Of a stretch of DNA of 64,000 nt, positions 25,507 to 34,833 are shown piece after piece; the first letter of the stretch is position 1; each line of letters opens with the position of its first letter. The notes beneath the pieces are model-generated. The model did no database searches and was not told the origin of the DNA. It worked only from the letters and a program-made list of their open reading frames with translations. A program made the translations under genes and the position numbers. Source of the DNA: Enterocloster alcoholdehydrogenati (GTDB taxonomy: Bacteria > Bacillota > Clostridia > Lachnospirales > Lachnospiraceae). Location: the NCBI RefSeq assembly GCF_013282095.1, contig NZ_BLTJ01000007.1:168673-232672 (forward strand), given 5' to 3'.

Positions 25507-26565
25507 TTAGTCTCCAATCTTTACAATAGCGCAGCAGTTGGGCTCATTGACCTGGATGCTTCTGCCGCTCATTACAAGAAGTCCCTTCTCGTAGTCAATC
25601 TTAAAGAATGAGATCGTGCCGCTGTCATGGTTAATAGAAGCAATATGCCGTCCATCCGGGAAAACAGCCACGTCTTTGGGGTACTCTCCGCTTACAGGCA
25701 GGCAGCAGATCATGTCTAAAAGCCCGGTTTCCTCATCCCTGCGGTAGACGCTCACCGTATTTTCCCCGGCATTGGTGCAGTAGAGGTATTTTTCATCCTG
25801 GGACATACGCATCGCGCAGGCTGCGGTGAGGTTGCCTGGATTCCTGGTGGATGTCGTGGAAATGGTCTGGATCTTCTCGATTACAGGCGCTCTCTCTCCT
25901 GTTTCATAGGTAAACACGTCGATCACATTTTTCAATTCATACATCAGATAGAGGAAACGGCCATCCCTGCTGAAACGAAAATGTCTGGGCGCTGATTCCA
26001 GATCACAGCGGATGGCGTCCACCTGGATCAGCTTCTGATCCTTATTATTAAAGCGGTAGATCTTAACCTGATCCACTCCGTTGTCCACACTGAGAACGTA
26101 TTTGTTGTCAGGCATCCGGCGGGTACAGGTCACATGGGGACGGAAGTTTCTCTCTGCCACGCTGCCGTATCCCTTGTCGAATACGCCGTCTACGATTTCA
26201 CCTACAGAACCGTCCTCATTCAGGCTTAAAACGGTGGTTTTTCCATCGTGGTAGCCGGAAACAAATACATACTTGTCCTCTGCATCGCTGCACAGATGGC
26301 AGCCCCTCATTCCCCGAATGGGGGCGCTGTTTAATCTTGCAAGAGCACCGTTTTGAAGGATGCGGAAGGACACTACACCCTCATCTGCAATGGAATACAG
26401 CGTCTTTCCGTCGCTGGAGGCAATTACATAAGAAGAGTTATTCACTTCCATCTCACAGCGCTCCCTGAAAATTCCATTTTCTACATCTACGTCAAATACA
26501 GTGATCCCCTTTGCTTTCCCGGTATAGGAATAAGATCCCACATATGCCATATATCTGCCGCTCAT
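25507..26565 (-). CDS. pgl: Lactonase-family beta-propeller protein (6-phosphogluconolactonase type)
   Basis: 352 aa, no signal peptide. The start YMAYVGSYSYTGKAKGI and repeated blade motifs such as DNKYVLSVDNGVDQVKIY, FLYLMYELKNVIDVF and NPGNLTAACAMRMSQDEKYLYCTNAGENTVSVY match the seven-bladed lactonase family (YbhE type). The family hydrolyses 6-phosphogluconolactone, although some members act on other lactones. AGGAGGT lies 11 bases before the ATG. It is first in the pgl-aroC-rpiB unit, and rpiB makes a pentose phosphate role plausible. Confidence 0.85.
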   Translation of the reverse strand: MSGRYMAYVGSYSYTGKAKGITVFDVDVENGIFRERCEMEVNNSSYVIASSDGKTLYSIADEGVVSFRILQNGALARLNSAPIRGMRGCHLCSDAEDKYVFVSGYHDGKTTVLSLNEDGSVGEIVDGVFDKGYGSVAERNFRPHVTCTRRMPDNKYVLSVDNGVDQVKIYRFNNKDQKLIQVDAIRCDLESAPRHFRFSRDGRFLYLMYELKNVIDVFTYETGERAPVIEKIQTISTTSTRNPGNLTAACAMRMSQDEKYLYCTNAGENTVSVYRRDEETGLLDMICCLPVSGEYPKDVAVFPDGRHIASINHDSGTISFFKIDYEKGLLVMSGRSIQVNEPNCCAIVKIGD

Positions 26566-26693
26566 ACCTGTATTTACCTCCTGAAATTAAATATATCCTC
26601 TCGGATCGGATCTGTATGTTCAGTCCGAATCAATCAAAACTTATCATATCATAGTTTTCTTTATTTGTTAACTCTTAAGTTTAAGAAAAGGTA

Positions 26694-26721
26694 TTGACAC
26701 AGGATTTATTTACGGTATAAT
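26694..26721 (+). promoter_or_regulatory. Predicted promoter of the xre-pot operon
   Basis: TTGACA (26694-26699), 16 bases, TATAAT (26716-26721). The leader to the first start codon is about 150 bases. Confidence 0.7.
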
Positions 26722-26746
26722 GAAACTCGCCCTTGTTTATTATTAC

Positions 26747-26850
26747 TAAACTTTTTAGTTATTTATATATTGGGTTAGTATTTGTAAACTTTTTGTATAA
26801 CTTATAGCAGTTTTCACATCCCGTCCCGCAAAGCCGCCATCCCGCAGGAC
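26747..26850 (+). promoter_or_regulatory. Leader with repeated AAACTTTTT elements and a hairpin
   Basis: AAACTTTTT occurs at 26748-26756 and again at 26786-26794, 38 bases apart, each flanked by T/A-rich half sites (ACTAAACTTTTTAGT is nearly palindromic). They are candidate binding sites for the regulator encoded next. Further on ATCCCGTCC pairs with GGACGGGAT (26819-26849), a nine-pair hairpin just ahead of the ribosome binding site. Function is inferred. Confidence 0.4.
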
Positions 26851-26876
26851 GGGATAACCATGCCGGGAGGAATCAT

Positions 26877-27410
26877 ATGGATATCGGAAACAAACTCAAG
26901 GAGCTTCGTGTCTTAAAAGGGCTGACTCAGGAGGAACTGGCCGACCGCTCGGAGCTTTCCAAGGGATTTATCTCTCAGCTGGAGCGCAATCTGACCTCTC
27001 CCTCCATCGCCACTCTTCTGGACATCCTCCAGTGCCTGGGTACGACCATTGGGGAGTTCTTCAACGAGGAGCCGGAGGAGCAGATCGTATTCGGCAGGCA
27101 GGATTACTTTGAAAAAGTAGATCCTGAATACAGCAACGAGATCAAATGGATCATTCCAAATGCTCAGAAAAACACCATGGAGCCTATTCTTTTAACCTTG
27201 AAGCCTGGAGGCTCCACCTGCCCCGATACCCCCCATGAGGGAGAAGAATTCGGATATATCCTCCAGGGAAGCGTATCCATCCATCTGGGCAAAAAAACCT
27301 ACAAAGCAAAAAAAGGGGAATCCTTCTACTACACAGCAGATAAACAGCACTATCTCTCCAGCAAAGGTGGAGCAGCTCTCATATGGGTCAGCTCGCCGCC
27401 AAGCTTCTGA
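26877..27410 (+). CDS. XRE-cupin transcriptional regulator (PuuR-like)
   Basis: 177 aa. An XRE helix-turn-helix covers residues 5-60 (LRVLKGLTQEELADRSELS, then FISQLERN) and a cupin_2 sensor domain residues 105-175 (HEGEEFGYILQGSV, then KKGESFYYTADKQHYL). This architecture is that of PuuR-type regulators of polyamine genes. GGGAGGA precedes the ATG. It is the first gene of a unit with the spermidine/putrescine transporter 73 bases downstream, so it most likely controls polyamine uptake. Confidence 0.9.
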   Translation: MDIGNKLKELRVLKGLTQEELADRSELSKGFISQLERNLTSPSIATLLDILQCLGTTIGEFFNEEPEEQIVFGRQDYFEKVDPEYSNEIKWIIPNAQKNTMEPILLTLKPGGSTCPDTPHEGEEFGYILQGSVSIHLGKKTYKAKKGESFYYTADKQHYLSSKGGAALIWVSSPPSF

Positions 27411-27483
27411 CCGGACTTTTCAGACAGCCGAACCGGACAAACGGGGGGAGAATTTACTATGATAATAAAGGAGAAGAAAATAC

Positions 27484-28560
27484 ATGAGCCAGCCATTGAT
27501 CGATTTACAGCATATTTCCAAAAGCTTTGACGGCGAACTGATCCTGGATGATCTGAATCTTTCCATTAAGGAGAACAGTTTTGTCACTCTCCTTGGCCCC
27601 AGCGGCTGCGGAAAGACTACTACTCTGCGGATCCTGGGGGGCTTTACTACCCCGGATTCGGGCAAGGTCTTATTCGACGGACAGGACATTACAAAGCTTC
27701 CGCCCAACAAACGTCAGTTAAATACCGTATTCCAGAAGTACGCCCTGTTCCCCCATATGAGCATTGCGGAAAATATCGCATTTGGCCTGAAGATCAAAAA
27801 CAAATCCAAAAGCTATATTGACGACAAGATCCGGTATGCTTTAAAGCTGGTCAATCTCTCCGGCTACGAAAAACGGAATGTGACCTCTCTCTCCGGCGGC
27901 CAGCAGCAGCGGATCGCCATCGCAAGAGCCATTGTCAACGAACCAAGAGTGCTTCTGCTTGATGAACCCTTAGGCGCTCTGGATTTAAAGCTGCGTCAGG
28001 ATATGCAGTACGAGCTGATCCGACTGAAAAATGAGCTCGGCATCACCTTTATCTATGTCACTCATGACCAGGAGGAGGCTCTGACCATGTCCGACACCAT
28101 CGTGGTCATGAACCAGGGCTACATTCAGCAGATGGGCTCCCCGGAGCAGATCTACAACGAGCCGGAAAATGCCTTTGTGGCCGACTTCATCGGCGAAAGC
28201 AACATCGTCCACGGCACTATGGTACGGGATGAACTGGTAGAGATCTTCGGCGCAGCGTTCGCCTGTGTAGACAAAGGCTTTGGCAGCAACCGGCCTGTAG
28301 ACGTAGTGATCCGCCCGGAGGATATTGACCTGGTAGAGCCTGAAAAGGGCACGCTCACCGGCACCGTAACCCACCTCATTTTCAAGGGCGTTCACTATGA
28401 AATGGAAGTGACTACCCCGGACGGGTTCGAGTGGCTGGTGCATTCCACAGATATGTTCCCCGTTGGAAAGCAGGTTGGCATCCATGTGGATCCCTTTGAT
28501 ATCCAGATCATGAACAAACCTGCGTCTGAGGATGAGGAGGCGCTGGGAGTCGATGAATAA
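27484..28560 (+). CDS. potA: Spermidine/putrescine ABC transporter ATP-binding protein
   Basis: 358 aa. The N-terminal ABC domain has Walker [11 protein letters not shown]-loop FQKYALFPH, signature LSGGQQQR, Walker [12 protein letters not shown] and H-loop THDQEEA. The C-terminal TOBE domain starts near residue 280 (RPEDIDLV). Together these place it in the PotA/MalK-type group. It sits on the inner membrane face and drives polyamine import with PotB and PotC. Its end overlaps potB by 8 bases. Confidence 0.94.
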   Translation: MSQPLIDLQHISKSFDGELILDDLNLSIKENSFVTLLGPSGCGKTTTLRILGGFTTPDSGKVLFDGQDITKLPPNKRQLNTVFQKYALFPHMSIAENIAFGLKIKNKSKSYIDDKIRYALKLVNLSGYEKRNVTSLSGGQQQRIAIARAIVNEPRVLLLDEPLGALDLKLRQDMQYELIRLKNELGITFIYVTHDQEEALTMSDTIVVMNQGYIQQMGSPEQIYNEPENAFVADFIGESNIVHGTMVRDELVEIFGAAFACVDKGFGSNRPVDVVIRPEDIDLVEPEKGTLTGTVTHLIFKGVHYEMEVTTPDGFEWLVHSTDMFPVGKQVGIHVDPFDIQIMNKPASEDEEALGVDE

Positions 28561-29392
28561 CCAAAAGAAAAGCGTGCGCCTGGGAAAAGCCCTGCTCTCA
28601 GGCCCCTATATTGTATGGATGATCGGTTTTACCATTATTCCCCTGCTTATGATCCTCTGGTACGGACTGACCGCCAGAAACGGAGCCTTTACTCTGGAAA
28701 ATATTCGTTCCATTGCAGAACCGGATCACATAAAAGCGCTGATCCTGTCTCTGGGACTGTCTCTGATCAGTACCGTTTTGTGCCTTGTGCTGGCCTATCC
28801 GCTGGCTATGATCCTGCGCGGCCGCGGAAAAAGCGCCGGGAGCTTCATTGTATTTATCTTCATCCTTCCTATGTGGATGAATTTCCTGCTGCGCACCCTG
28901 GCATGGCAGACACTGCTGGAGAAAAACGGCGTGATCAACGGAATCCTTTCCTTCCTTCACCTGCCAAATATCTCCATTATCAACACACCGGCAGCCATTG
29001 TGCTGGGTATGGTATACAATTTCCTGCCCTTTATGGTTCTTCCTATTTATAATGTACTGGTAAAGATCGATGACAGCGTCATCAACGCAGCTCAGGACTT
29101 AGGAGCCAACAGCTTTCAGACCTTTGTAAAAATATGGCTCCCATTAAGCATCCCTGGCGTCATCAGCGGTATTACCATGGTATTTGTGCCTTCCCTGACT
29201 ACCTTTGTGATTTCCGACCTTTTGGGCGGAAGCAAGATTCTCCTGATCGGAAACGTGATCGAACAGGAATTTACCCGGGGAAGCAACTGGAACCAGGGCA
29301 GCGGGCTTTCCCTGGTGCTGATGATATTTATCCTCATCAGTATGGCTATGATCGCCAAATATGATAAAAATGGAGAAGGGAGCACATTCTAA
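28553..29392 (+). CDS. potB: Spermidine/putrescine ABC transporter permease PotB
   Basis: 279 aa from the ATG at 28553, which overlaps the potA stop; a start 21 bases earlier is possible but less well placed. About six membrane segments of the BPD_transp_1 type. The motifs [36 protein letters not shown] (EAA loop) and [16 protein letters not shown] are characteristic of PotB. The stop overlaps the potC start as TAATG. Confidence 0.93.
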   Translation: MNNQKKSVRLGKALLSGPYIVWMIGFTIIPLLMILWYGLTARNGAFTLENIRSIAEPDHIKALILSLGLSLISTVLCLVLAYPLAMILRGRGKSAGSFIVFIFILPMWMNFLLRTLAWQTLLEKNGVINGILSFLHLPNISIINTPAAIVLGMVYNFLPFMVLPIYNVLVKIDDSVINAAQDLGANSFQTFVKIWLPLSIPGVISGITMVFVPSLTTFVISDLLGGSKILLIGNVIEQEFTRGSNWNQGSGLSLVLMIFILISMAMIAKYDKNGEGSTF

Positions 29393-30183
29393 TGGAAAAG
29401 AGCAGAAAACGATTGCGGAAATTTGTTTCCGATTTCTATATGGTGCTGATCCTGATCTTTTTATACGCGCCCATCCTCACTATGATGGTACTATCTTTTA
29501 ATCAGTCCAAGTCCCGTTCCCACTGGGGAGGTTTTACTCTGGACTGGTACGCCCAGATGTTTGACAGCCGTTCCATTATGAGCGCACTGTCCACCACGCT
29601 GATCATCGCCTTTGTATCCGCCCTGGCGGCCGCCATCATCGGAACAGCGGCGGCCATTGCCATCCAGTCCATGAAACCGGTTCCCCGCACTGTAGTAATG
29701 GGGATCACCAATATTCCCATGCTGAACGCGGATATCGTTACAGGCATTTCCCTGATGCTGTCTTTTATTGCATTCGGGGTATCTTTGGGATTTCAGACGG
29801 TGCTGATCTCACATATCACCTTCAACATACCGTATGTGATCTTAAGCGTGATGCCCAAGCTAAAGCAGACGGATAAAAGCACCTATGAGGCGGCTCTGGA
29901 TTTGGGTGCCGCGCCTTTGCAGGCATTTTTCAAGGTCGTGTTTCCGGATATTATGCCGGGAGTGCTGTCAGGCTTTCTGCTGTCCTTTACCATGTCGCTG
30001 GACGATTTCATTATCACCCATTTTACAAAGGGAGCCGGCATCAACACACTGTCCACCCTGATCTACAGCGAGGTGCGCCGTGGGATCAAGCCGTCTATGT
30101 ACGCGCTGTCTACGGTTATTTTCCTGACTGTACTGATCCTGCTTTTGATCGTAAATTTCCGATCCTTTAAAAAGAAGGGCTGA
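29392..30183 (+). CDS. potC: Spermidine/putrescine ABC transporter permease PotC
   Basis: 263 aa, six membrane segments. Landmarks are VLSFNQSKSRSHWGGFTLDWY near the N-terminus, NIPMLNADIVTGISLML, the EAA loop YEAALDLGAAPLQAFFKV, and SFTMSLDDFIITHFTKG, all typical of PotC. It forms the pore with PotB. Confidence 0.93.
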   Translation: MEKSRKRLRKFVSDFYMVLILIFLYAPILTMMVLSFNQSKSRSHWGGFTLDWYAQMFDSRSIMSALSTTLIIAFVSALAAAIIGTAAAIAIQSMKPVPRTVVMGITNIPMLNADIVTGISLMLSFIAFGVSLGFQTVLISHITFNIPYVILSVMPKLKQTDKSTYEAALDLGAAPLQAFFKVVFPDIMPGVLSGFLLSFTMSLDDFIITHFTKGAGINTLSTLIYSEVRRGIKPSMYALSTVIFLTVLILLLIVNFRSFKKKG

Positions 30184-30244
30184 TTCACCGGACAAATGAA
30201 ACTAAAGATCTTTTACACTGATTTAATCATAAGGAGAACGATCC

Positions 30245-31351
30245 ATGAAACGAACAAGAATCTGCCAGACGGCCGGTGCGTTTGCCGTCCTGGCTGCAGC
30301 AGGCCTTCTCACCGGCTGCAGCAAAGCCGATACAGGAGCTTTTGGGGCTGACAATAAGCTGTATGTATACAACTGGGGCGAATATATTGACGAAAGTGTT
30401 ATTGACGATTTTGAAAAAGAAACCGGCATCCAGGTGGTTTATGACGTATTTGAAACAAATGAGGAAATGTACCCGGTGATCGAGGCCGGGGCTGTCAAGT
30501 ATGATGTGGTATGTCCCTCTGACTATATGATCCAGAAGATGATTGAAAATAATCTTCTGTCTGAGATCAATTTTGACAACATCCCCAATTATAAGGAAAT
30601 CGGACAGGAATATCTGGATATTTCCAAAGGCTTTGATCCTGAAAACAAATACTCCGTTCCCTACTGCTGGGGCACCATGGGGATCCTTTACAACACCAAG
30701 CGCATAGAAGAACTCGGTGTTCCCGCTCCCACCAAATGGGCGGATCTGTGGGATACGCGCTTATCCGGCGAAATCCTGATGCAGAACAGCGTAAGGGACG
30801 CATTTACCGTTGCCTTAAAGAGCCTGGGCTATTCCCTGAATACTACCAATCCTGACGAGCTGGAGCAGGCAAAGGAGAAGCTGATCCAGCAAAAGCCTCT
30901 GGTTCAGGCCTATGTGATCGATCAGGTAAGAGACAAGATGATCGGCGGAGAGGCGGCCGTAGGCGCTATTTATTCGGGGGAAATGCTCTATATCCAGAAT
31001 GCGGTAAAAGAACAGGATGCGGATTTCTCCCTGGAATACGTAATCCCTGAGGATGGCACCAACTACTGGGTGGACTCCTGGGTCATCCCGGCCAATGCGC
31101 AGCATAAGGAAAATGCAGAGAAATGGATTGATTTTCTGTGCCGTCCCGATATTGCCAAGAGGAATTTTGAGTATATCACCTATGCAACGCCTAACAAAGG
31201 CGCTTACGAGCTGTTAGATGATGAGCTGAAGAATAATAAGGCCCTGTTTCCTGATATCTCTTCTCTGAAAAACTGTGAAATCATCCAGTATCCCGGAGAT
31301 GAGGCAGATGCTCTTTATAATGAGCTTTGGAAAGAAATCAAGGCAAACTGA
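30245..31351 (+). CDS. potD: Spermidine/putrescine-binding lipoprotein PotD, first copy
   Basis: 368 aa. Signal peptide with lipobox LTGC near residue 25. The mature domain begins LYVYNWGEYIDESVIDDFEKE, a PotD/PotF hallmark, with polyamine-pocket features such as CPSDYMIQKM, YCWGTMGILYN and the acidic/aromatic WVDSWVIP region. It captures polyamines outside and delivers them to PotBC. AAGGAGA precedes the ATG. A closely similar second copy follows 80 bases later. Confidence 0.93.
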   Translation: MKRTRICQTAGAFAVLAAAGLLTGCSKADTGAFGADNKLYVYNWGEYIDESVIDDFEKETGIQVVYDVFETNEEMYPVIEAGAVKYDVVCPSDYMIQKMIENNLLSEINFDNIPNYKEIGQEYLDISKGFDPENKYSVPYCWGTMGILYNTKRIEELGVPAPTKWADLWDTRLSGEILMQNSVRDAFTVALKSLGYSLNTTNPDELEQAKEKLIQQKPLVQAYVIDQVRDKMIGGEAAVGAIYSGEMLYIQNAVKEQDADFSLEYVIPEDGTNYWVDSWVIPANAQHKENAEKWIDFLCRPDIAKRNFEYITYATPNKGAYELLDDELKNNKALFPDISSLKNCEIIQYPGDEADALYNELWKEIKAN

Positions 31352-31431
31352 TCTTCCCGCTTTTATTTCCGCGTCAGCTAAAAAATAATCGGAAGGCGCA
31401 CTCAGACGCCTTTCCCATTACGGAGGATAGA

Positions 31432-32562
31432 ATGATGAAAAAGAAAACTGCGGCTTCCCTGAAAGCCCTTGCATTGCTCCTGTTGTCAGCCGGTGCCCTT
31501 ACCGGCTGCGGATCCGGATCCGGAGACCGTTCGTCCGGCAGCCAGAACAGCTCCGGCGAGGACAATAAGCTCTATGTATATAACTGGGGGGAGTATATCG
31601 ACGAAAGCGTGATCGATGATTTTGAAGAAGAGACAGGTATCCAGGTAGTATATGACGTATTTGAAACCAATGAGGAAATGTATCCCATCATCGAGGCCGG
31701 GGCTGTAAAATATGACGTTGTCTGCCCCTCCGACTACACCATCCAGCGCATGATCCAGAATAACCTTCTGGCAGAGATCAATTATGATAATGTTCCCAAC
31801 ATTAAGGAAATCGGGACGGAGTATATGGATATGGCAAAGGATTTCGACCCTGAAAACAAGTACGCTGTTCCCTACTGCTGGGGCACAGAGGGGATCCTTT
31901 ACAACAAACAGCGCCTGGATGAGCTGGGCGTGCCTTATCCCACAAAATGGGCGGATCTGTGGAATCCCCAATTAAAGGGCGAGATCCTCATGCACAACAC
32001 CCTGCGCTACGCATTCATGGCCGCACTGAAAATTAAGGGCTATTCCTTAAACACCACCGATCCTAATGAACTGGCCGAAGCCAGGGATATGCTGATCGAG
32101 CAGAAACCTCTGGTACAGGCTTATGTGATTGATCAGGTAAGAGATAAGATGATAAACGGCGAGGCAGCCGTAGCCATGCTCTATTCCGGCGACCTGCTCT
32201 ATATACAGGAAATGAGCAGGGAACAGGATTCCGGCTATGATCTGGAATATGTGATTCCGGAAGAAGGCACCTCCTACTGGATCGACTGCTGGGTGATTCC
32301 CGCCAATGCCGAGCACAAGGAGAATGCGGAAAAGTGGATTAACTTCCTATGCCGCCCTGATATTGCCAAGAAAAACTTTGACTACATCACATATGCAACG
32401 CCTAACAAGGGCGCATTTGAACTGTTAGATGATGATCTGAAAAACAATAAGGCCGTTTTCCCGGATCTGTCTGCGCTGAAAAACAGTGAAAGCGTTCACT
32501 ACCTGGGCGAGGAAGCCAATGATATGTATAATGAGATGTGGAAACAGGTGAAAGCCAATTAA
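31432..32562 (+). CDS. potD: Spermidine/putrescine-binding lipoprotein PotD, second copy
   Basis: 376 aa from the first of two adjacent ATG codons at 31432, with CGGAGGA upstream; the open frame back to 31327 overlaps the first potD and lacks a site. Lipobox LTGC, then a Ser/Gly linker and a mature domain largely collinear with copy 1 (LYVYNWGEYIDESVIDDFEEE, YCWGTEGILYN, DCWVIPANA). Differences such as the Met to Glu change in the YCWGT segment and Ser to Cys in WVDSW/WIDCW lie near the ligand pocket by homology. The two copies may differ in polyamine preference. No clear terminator follows. Confidence 0.92.
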   Translation: MMKKKTAASLKALALLLLSAGALTGCGSGSGDRSSGSQNSSGEDNKLYVYNWGEYIDESVIDDFEEETGIQVVYDVFETNEEMYPIIEAGAVKYDVVCPSDYTIQRMIQNNLLAEINYDNVPNIKEIGTEYMDMAKDFDPENKYAVPYCWGTEGILYNKQRLDELGVPYPTKWADLWNPQLKGEILMHNTLRYAFMAALKIKGYSLNTTDPNELAEARDMLIEQKPLVQAYVIDQVRDKMINGEAAVAMLYSGDLLYIQEMSREQDSGYDLEYVIPEEGTSYWIDCWVIPANAEHKENAEKWINFLCRPDIAKKNFDYITYATPNKGAFELLDDDLKNNKAVFPDLSALKNSESVHYLGEEANDMYNEMWKQVKAN

Positions 32563-32591
32563 AAAACCAGCCCCATTTCGTCCGGCTCATA

Positions 32592-32713
32592 TTAATACCC
32601 TGTTTTTCCCCTGTATACAGAAGCAAATTGACGAATCGGAAGTATCACTGAAACCGTCATGATCAGGGCCATCATTGCAAGGCTTAGAAGACATTCCCGG
32701 ATTATACCATGTT
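32592..32713 (-). pseudogene. Possible 3' remnant of a membrane protein gene
   Basis: The minus strand is open for about 39 codons with no start. The translation has a hydrophobic stretch (LSLAMMALIMTVSVILPI) followed by a basic tail and a stop, like the last membrane helix of a transporter. It begins after an in-frame stop and has no gene body, so it may be a leftover of a deleted gene. It could equally be chance. Confidence 0.25.
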
Positions 32714-32819
32714 TTTAATTAGATATTCATCTCAAAGACATGGACTGCTGACACTTCGATGGGAACTATTTTTTCAGCGTCAGAAAAAGTGCCAAAAAGT
32801 TTTATTAAAGGAGATTTTT

Positions 32820-33590
32820 ATGATTATCTACTTTTCAGCGACCGGAAACAGCCAATACGTAGCAGAAAGAATCGCTCAGGCAACAAACGACAGAACGGTT
32901 TCTATTACCTCATGTATGAAAAATCGCCAATTCCAGTTTGAAATTTATGAAGATGAGTTTTTAGGAATTATCAGTCCTACTTATTCATGGGGATTGCCAG
33001 AGATTGTGAAAGAATTTTTGCAAAAACTGAACTTGAATACAAAACCATCTTATATATGGTTTATTGCAACTTACGGCACAACGACAGGCCAAACTGGTTA
33101 TTTTGCAAACCAGATATTGCAAAAGCACAATTTCTCAATTTCTGCATATTTTAGCGTTAAAATGCCAGATACTTGGACACCTACTTTTAATTTAAGCAAT
33201 AAAGAACGCATACAAAAAATAAACGCAAAGGCAGAACTTCAAATTGACACTATAATAGATAAAATTAAAAATCATACTGCTGGGGACTATATGCAAAGAA
33301 AAGTTCCTATACCTATTGCAAAGCTATTTTACAACACAGAGTATGACACTATGCGTAAAACAAATCATTTTCACGTCGAAGATACTTGTATAGGTTGTGG
33401 CTTATGTGCTAAGAAATGCCCCATTTCTGCCATAGATATAGTCAAACAAAAACCAACATGGAATAAGGAACAGTGTGTTATGTGTCTTTCTTGTCTGCAT
33501 CACTGTCCAAAATTTGCAATACAGTACGAAAACAAAACAAAAAAACATGGACAATATGTTCATTCCCCATTGTCCATAAAAAGCAGCTAA
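32820..33590 (+). CDS. EFR1-type ferredoxin-flavodoxin protein
   Basis: 256 aa from the ATG at 32820, preceded by AAAGGAG; upstream in-frame codons lack a site. The N-terminus is a flavodoxin-like fold (IIYFSATGNSQYVAERIA with the FMN phosphate loop, then SPTYSWGLPEIV). The C-terminus carries two 4Fe-4S motifs, CIGCGLCAKKCP and CVMCLSCLHHCP. Such proteins are presumed electron carriers; the exact partner is unknown. The gene is clearly more AT-rich than its neighbours and uses many AAA and ATA codons, which suggests separate ancestry. Confidence 0.88.
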   Translation: MIIYFSATGNSQYVAERIAQATNDRTVSITSCMKNRQFQFEIYEDEFLGIISPTYSWGLPEIVKEFLQKLNLNTKPSYIWFIATYGTTTGQTGYFANQILQKHNFSISAYFSVKMPDTWTPTFNLSNKERIQKINAKAELQIDTIIDKIKNHTAGDYMQRKVPIPIAKLFYNTEYDTMRKTNHFHVEDTCIGCGLCAKKCPISAIDIVKQKPTWNKEQCVMCLSCLHHCPKFAIQYENKTKKHGQYVHSPLSIKSS

Positions 33591-33634
33591 TAAAACAGTA
33601 TATAGTGATAGCCCCAGCAGTATCATAATTTTTC

Positions 33635-33671
33635 AGCTCGTACAAACGGTATATTTTGTGCGGGCTTTTTT
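33635..33671 (+). terminator. Intrinsic terminator after the EFR1 gene
   Basis: AGC-T-CG-T-ACAAA pairs with TTTGT-G-CG-G-GCT and is followed by six T. It lies 44 bases after the stop. Confidence 0.7.
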
Positions 33672-33810
33672 ATATTGTATCTTCTGCGTTCTATCAAAAG
33701 ATATGAACAATATTCCTATTATACACAACAGCATACTTCCGTTGAGACAAATCTTCATTTTCCATTGCTTGTCTTTCCTGTGGTTATATGATAAACTGAT
33801 TTCATAGCAA

Positions 33811-33835
33811 TTCCCGTTCTTTTCCAAAACGGGAA
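33811..33835. promoter_or_regulatory. Palindrome ahead of the DtxR-family gene
   Basis: TTCCCGTT and AACGGGAA form a perfect eight-base inverted repeat with a nine-base spacer, ending 19 bases before the start codon. It could be an autoregulatory operator or a leader hairpin. Confidence 0.4.
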
Positions 33836-33854
33836 CCAAGACCGGAGAAGGGAA

Positions 33855-34271
33855 GTGTTTAATTTGAAAATACAGGAATCTGCTGAAAATTATCTTGAAA
33901 CTATCTATATGCTGAGCCGCCACAAACCATATGTGCGCTCCATCGACATTGCCAATGAACTTAGTTTCTCAAAGCCCAGCGTCAGTGTAGCCATGAAAAA
34001 TCTGCGGGAGAACGGCTATATCCACATGGATGAGCAGGGACACATCAGCCTTACAGAAACCGGACAGGCCATTGCAAACGTCATGTACGAACGCCACATC
34101 ATGCTGTCTAACTGGCTCATTTACCTTGGCGTAGATCCTGAGGTGGCCGCCGAAGATGCCTGCCGCATCGAGCACGTACTCAGCACAGAAAGCTTTGACG
34201 CGATTAAAAAACACATTATGCAGGGCAATGAACTGCCGGAGGAAATCAAGGAGGAATCTATCCATGCTTAA
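33855..34271 (+). CDS. DtxR/MntR-family metal-dependent repressor
   Basis: 138 aa starting at a GTG with GGAGAAGGG upstream. Residues 8-68 form the winged helix (VRSIDIANELSFSKPSVSVAM) and the rest the dimerisation domain; no SH3-like third domain is present. Metal ligands can be aligned: His81 in ERHIML, and Cys103, Glu106, His107 in DACRIEH. Cys at 103 matches Cys102 of DtxR/IdeR rather than Glu99 of MntR, while the residue at the DtxR Met10/MntR Asp8 position is Asn. An iron-type sensor is therefore as likely as manganese. It overlaps the nitroreductase gene by 8 bases. Confidence 0.88.
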   Translation: MFNLKIQESAENYLETIYMLSRHKPYVRSIDIANELSFSKPSVSVAMKNLRENGYIHMDEQGHISLTETGQAIANVMYERHIMLSNWLIYLGVDPEVAAEDACRIEHVLSTESFDAIKKHIMQGNELPEEIKEESIHA

Positions 34272-34833
34272 AGATCTGGTAAAGAAGTGCCGTTCTTACC
34301 GGCGCTTTTATGAGGATACGCCTATATCGCGGGAAGAACTGGAAGAGATGGTGGATACTGCCCGCCTCACTGCCTCCACCGCCAATTCCCAGGCCTTAAA
34401 ATATCGCCTGGTCGATTCCCCAGAAGAATGTGACAGGCTCTTTCCCTGCCTTGCCTGGGCCGGCGCTTTAAAAGACTGGAACGGCCCTGAAAAGGGAGAG
34501 CATCCCTCCGCTTATATCGTTATCCTCTGCGACCTGGCTCTTGGAAAAAACAAGCAGTGGGATGAAGGCATCGCTGCCCAGACCATCCTGCTGGCAGCCA
34601 CGGAAATGGGCTACGGCGGCTGTATGATCGGCAGCTGCAGGCGCAGCGAGATCCTCTCCATTCTCCAGTTAGAACCGAAAAAATACTCCGTCGGCCTTGT
34701 TTTGGCCCTCGGAAAGCCTAAAGAAGAGGTGCGCATTGTTCCGGTAAAAGAGGATGGAAACACAGCCTACTACCGGGATGAGAATCAGGTGCACTATGTA
34801 CCAAAGAGGGGGTTGGGGGATATTTTGGTGTGA
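34264..34833 (+). CDS. Nitroreductase-family flavoprotein
   Basis: 189 aa from the ATG at 34264, overlapping the end of the DtxR-family gene; the longer frame to 34156 runs inside that gene. The N-terminus KKCRSYRRFYEDTPISREEL with SYRRF, the STANSQALKYRLV segment that binds FMN phosphate, and the late GGCMIGS and GLVLALGKPKEE motifs mark the small nitroreductase family (about 170-190 aa). These reduce quinones, nitro groups or flavins with NAD(P)H. Translational coupling to a metal regulator hints at iron or redox-linked expression, possibly flavin supply or ferric reduction. Confidence 0.85.
   Translation: MLKDLVKKCRSYRRFYEDTPISREELEEMVDTARLTASTANSQALKYRLVDSPEECDRLFPCLAWAGALKDWNGPEKGEHPSAYIVILCDLALGKNKQWDEGIAAQTILLAATEMGYGGCMIGSCRRSEILSILQLEPKKYSVGLVLALGKPKEEVRIVPVKEDGNTAYYRDENQVHYVPKRGLGDILV

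Noticed and set aside
27985..28485. Minus-strand open frame inside potA
   Set aside because: It is antisense to the conserved TOBE and ABC regions of PotA and has no supporting features.
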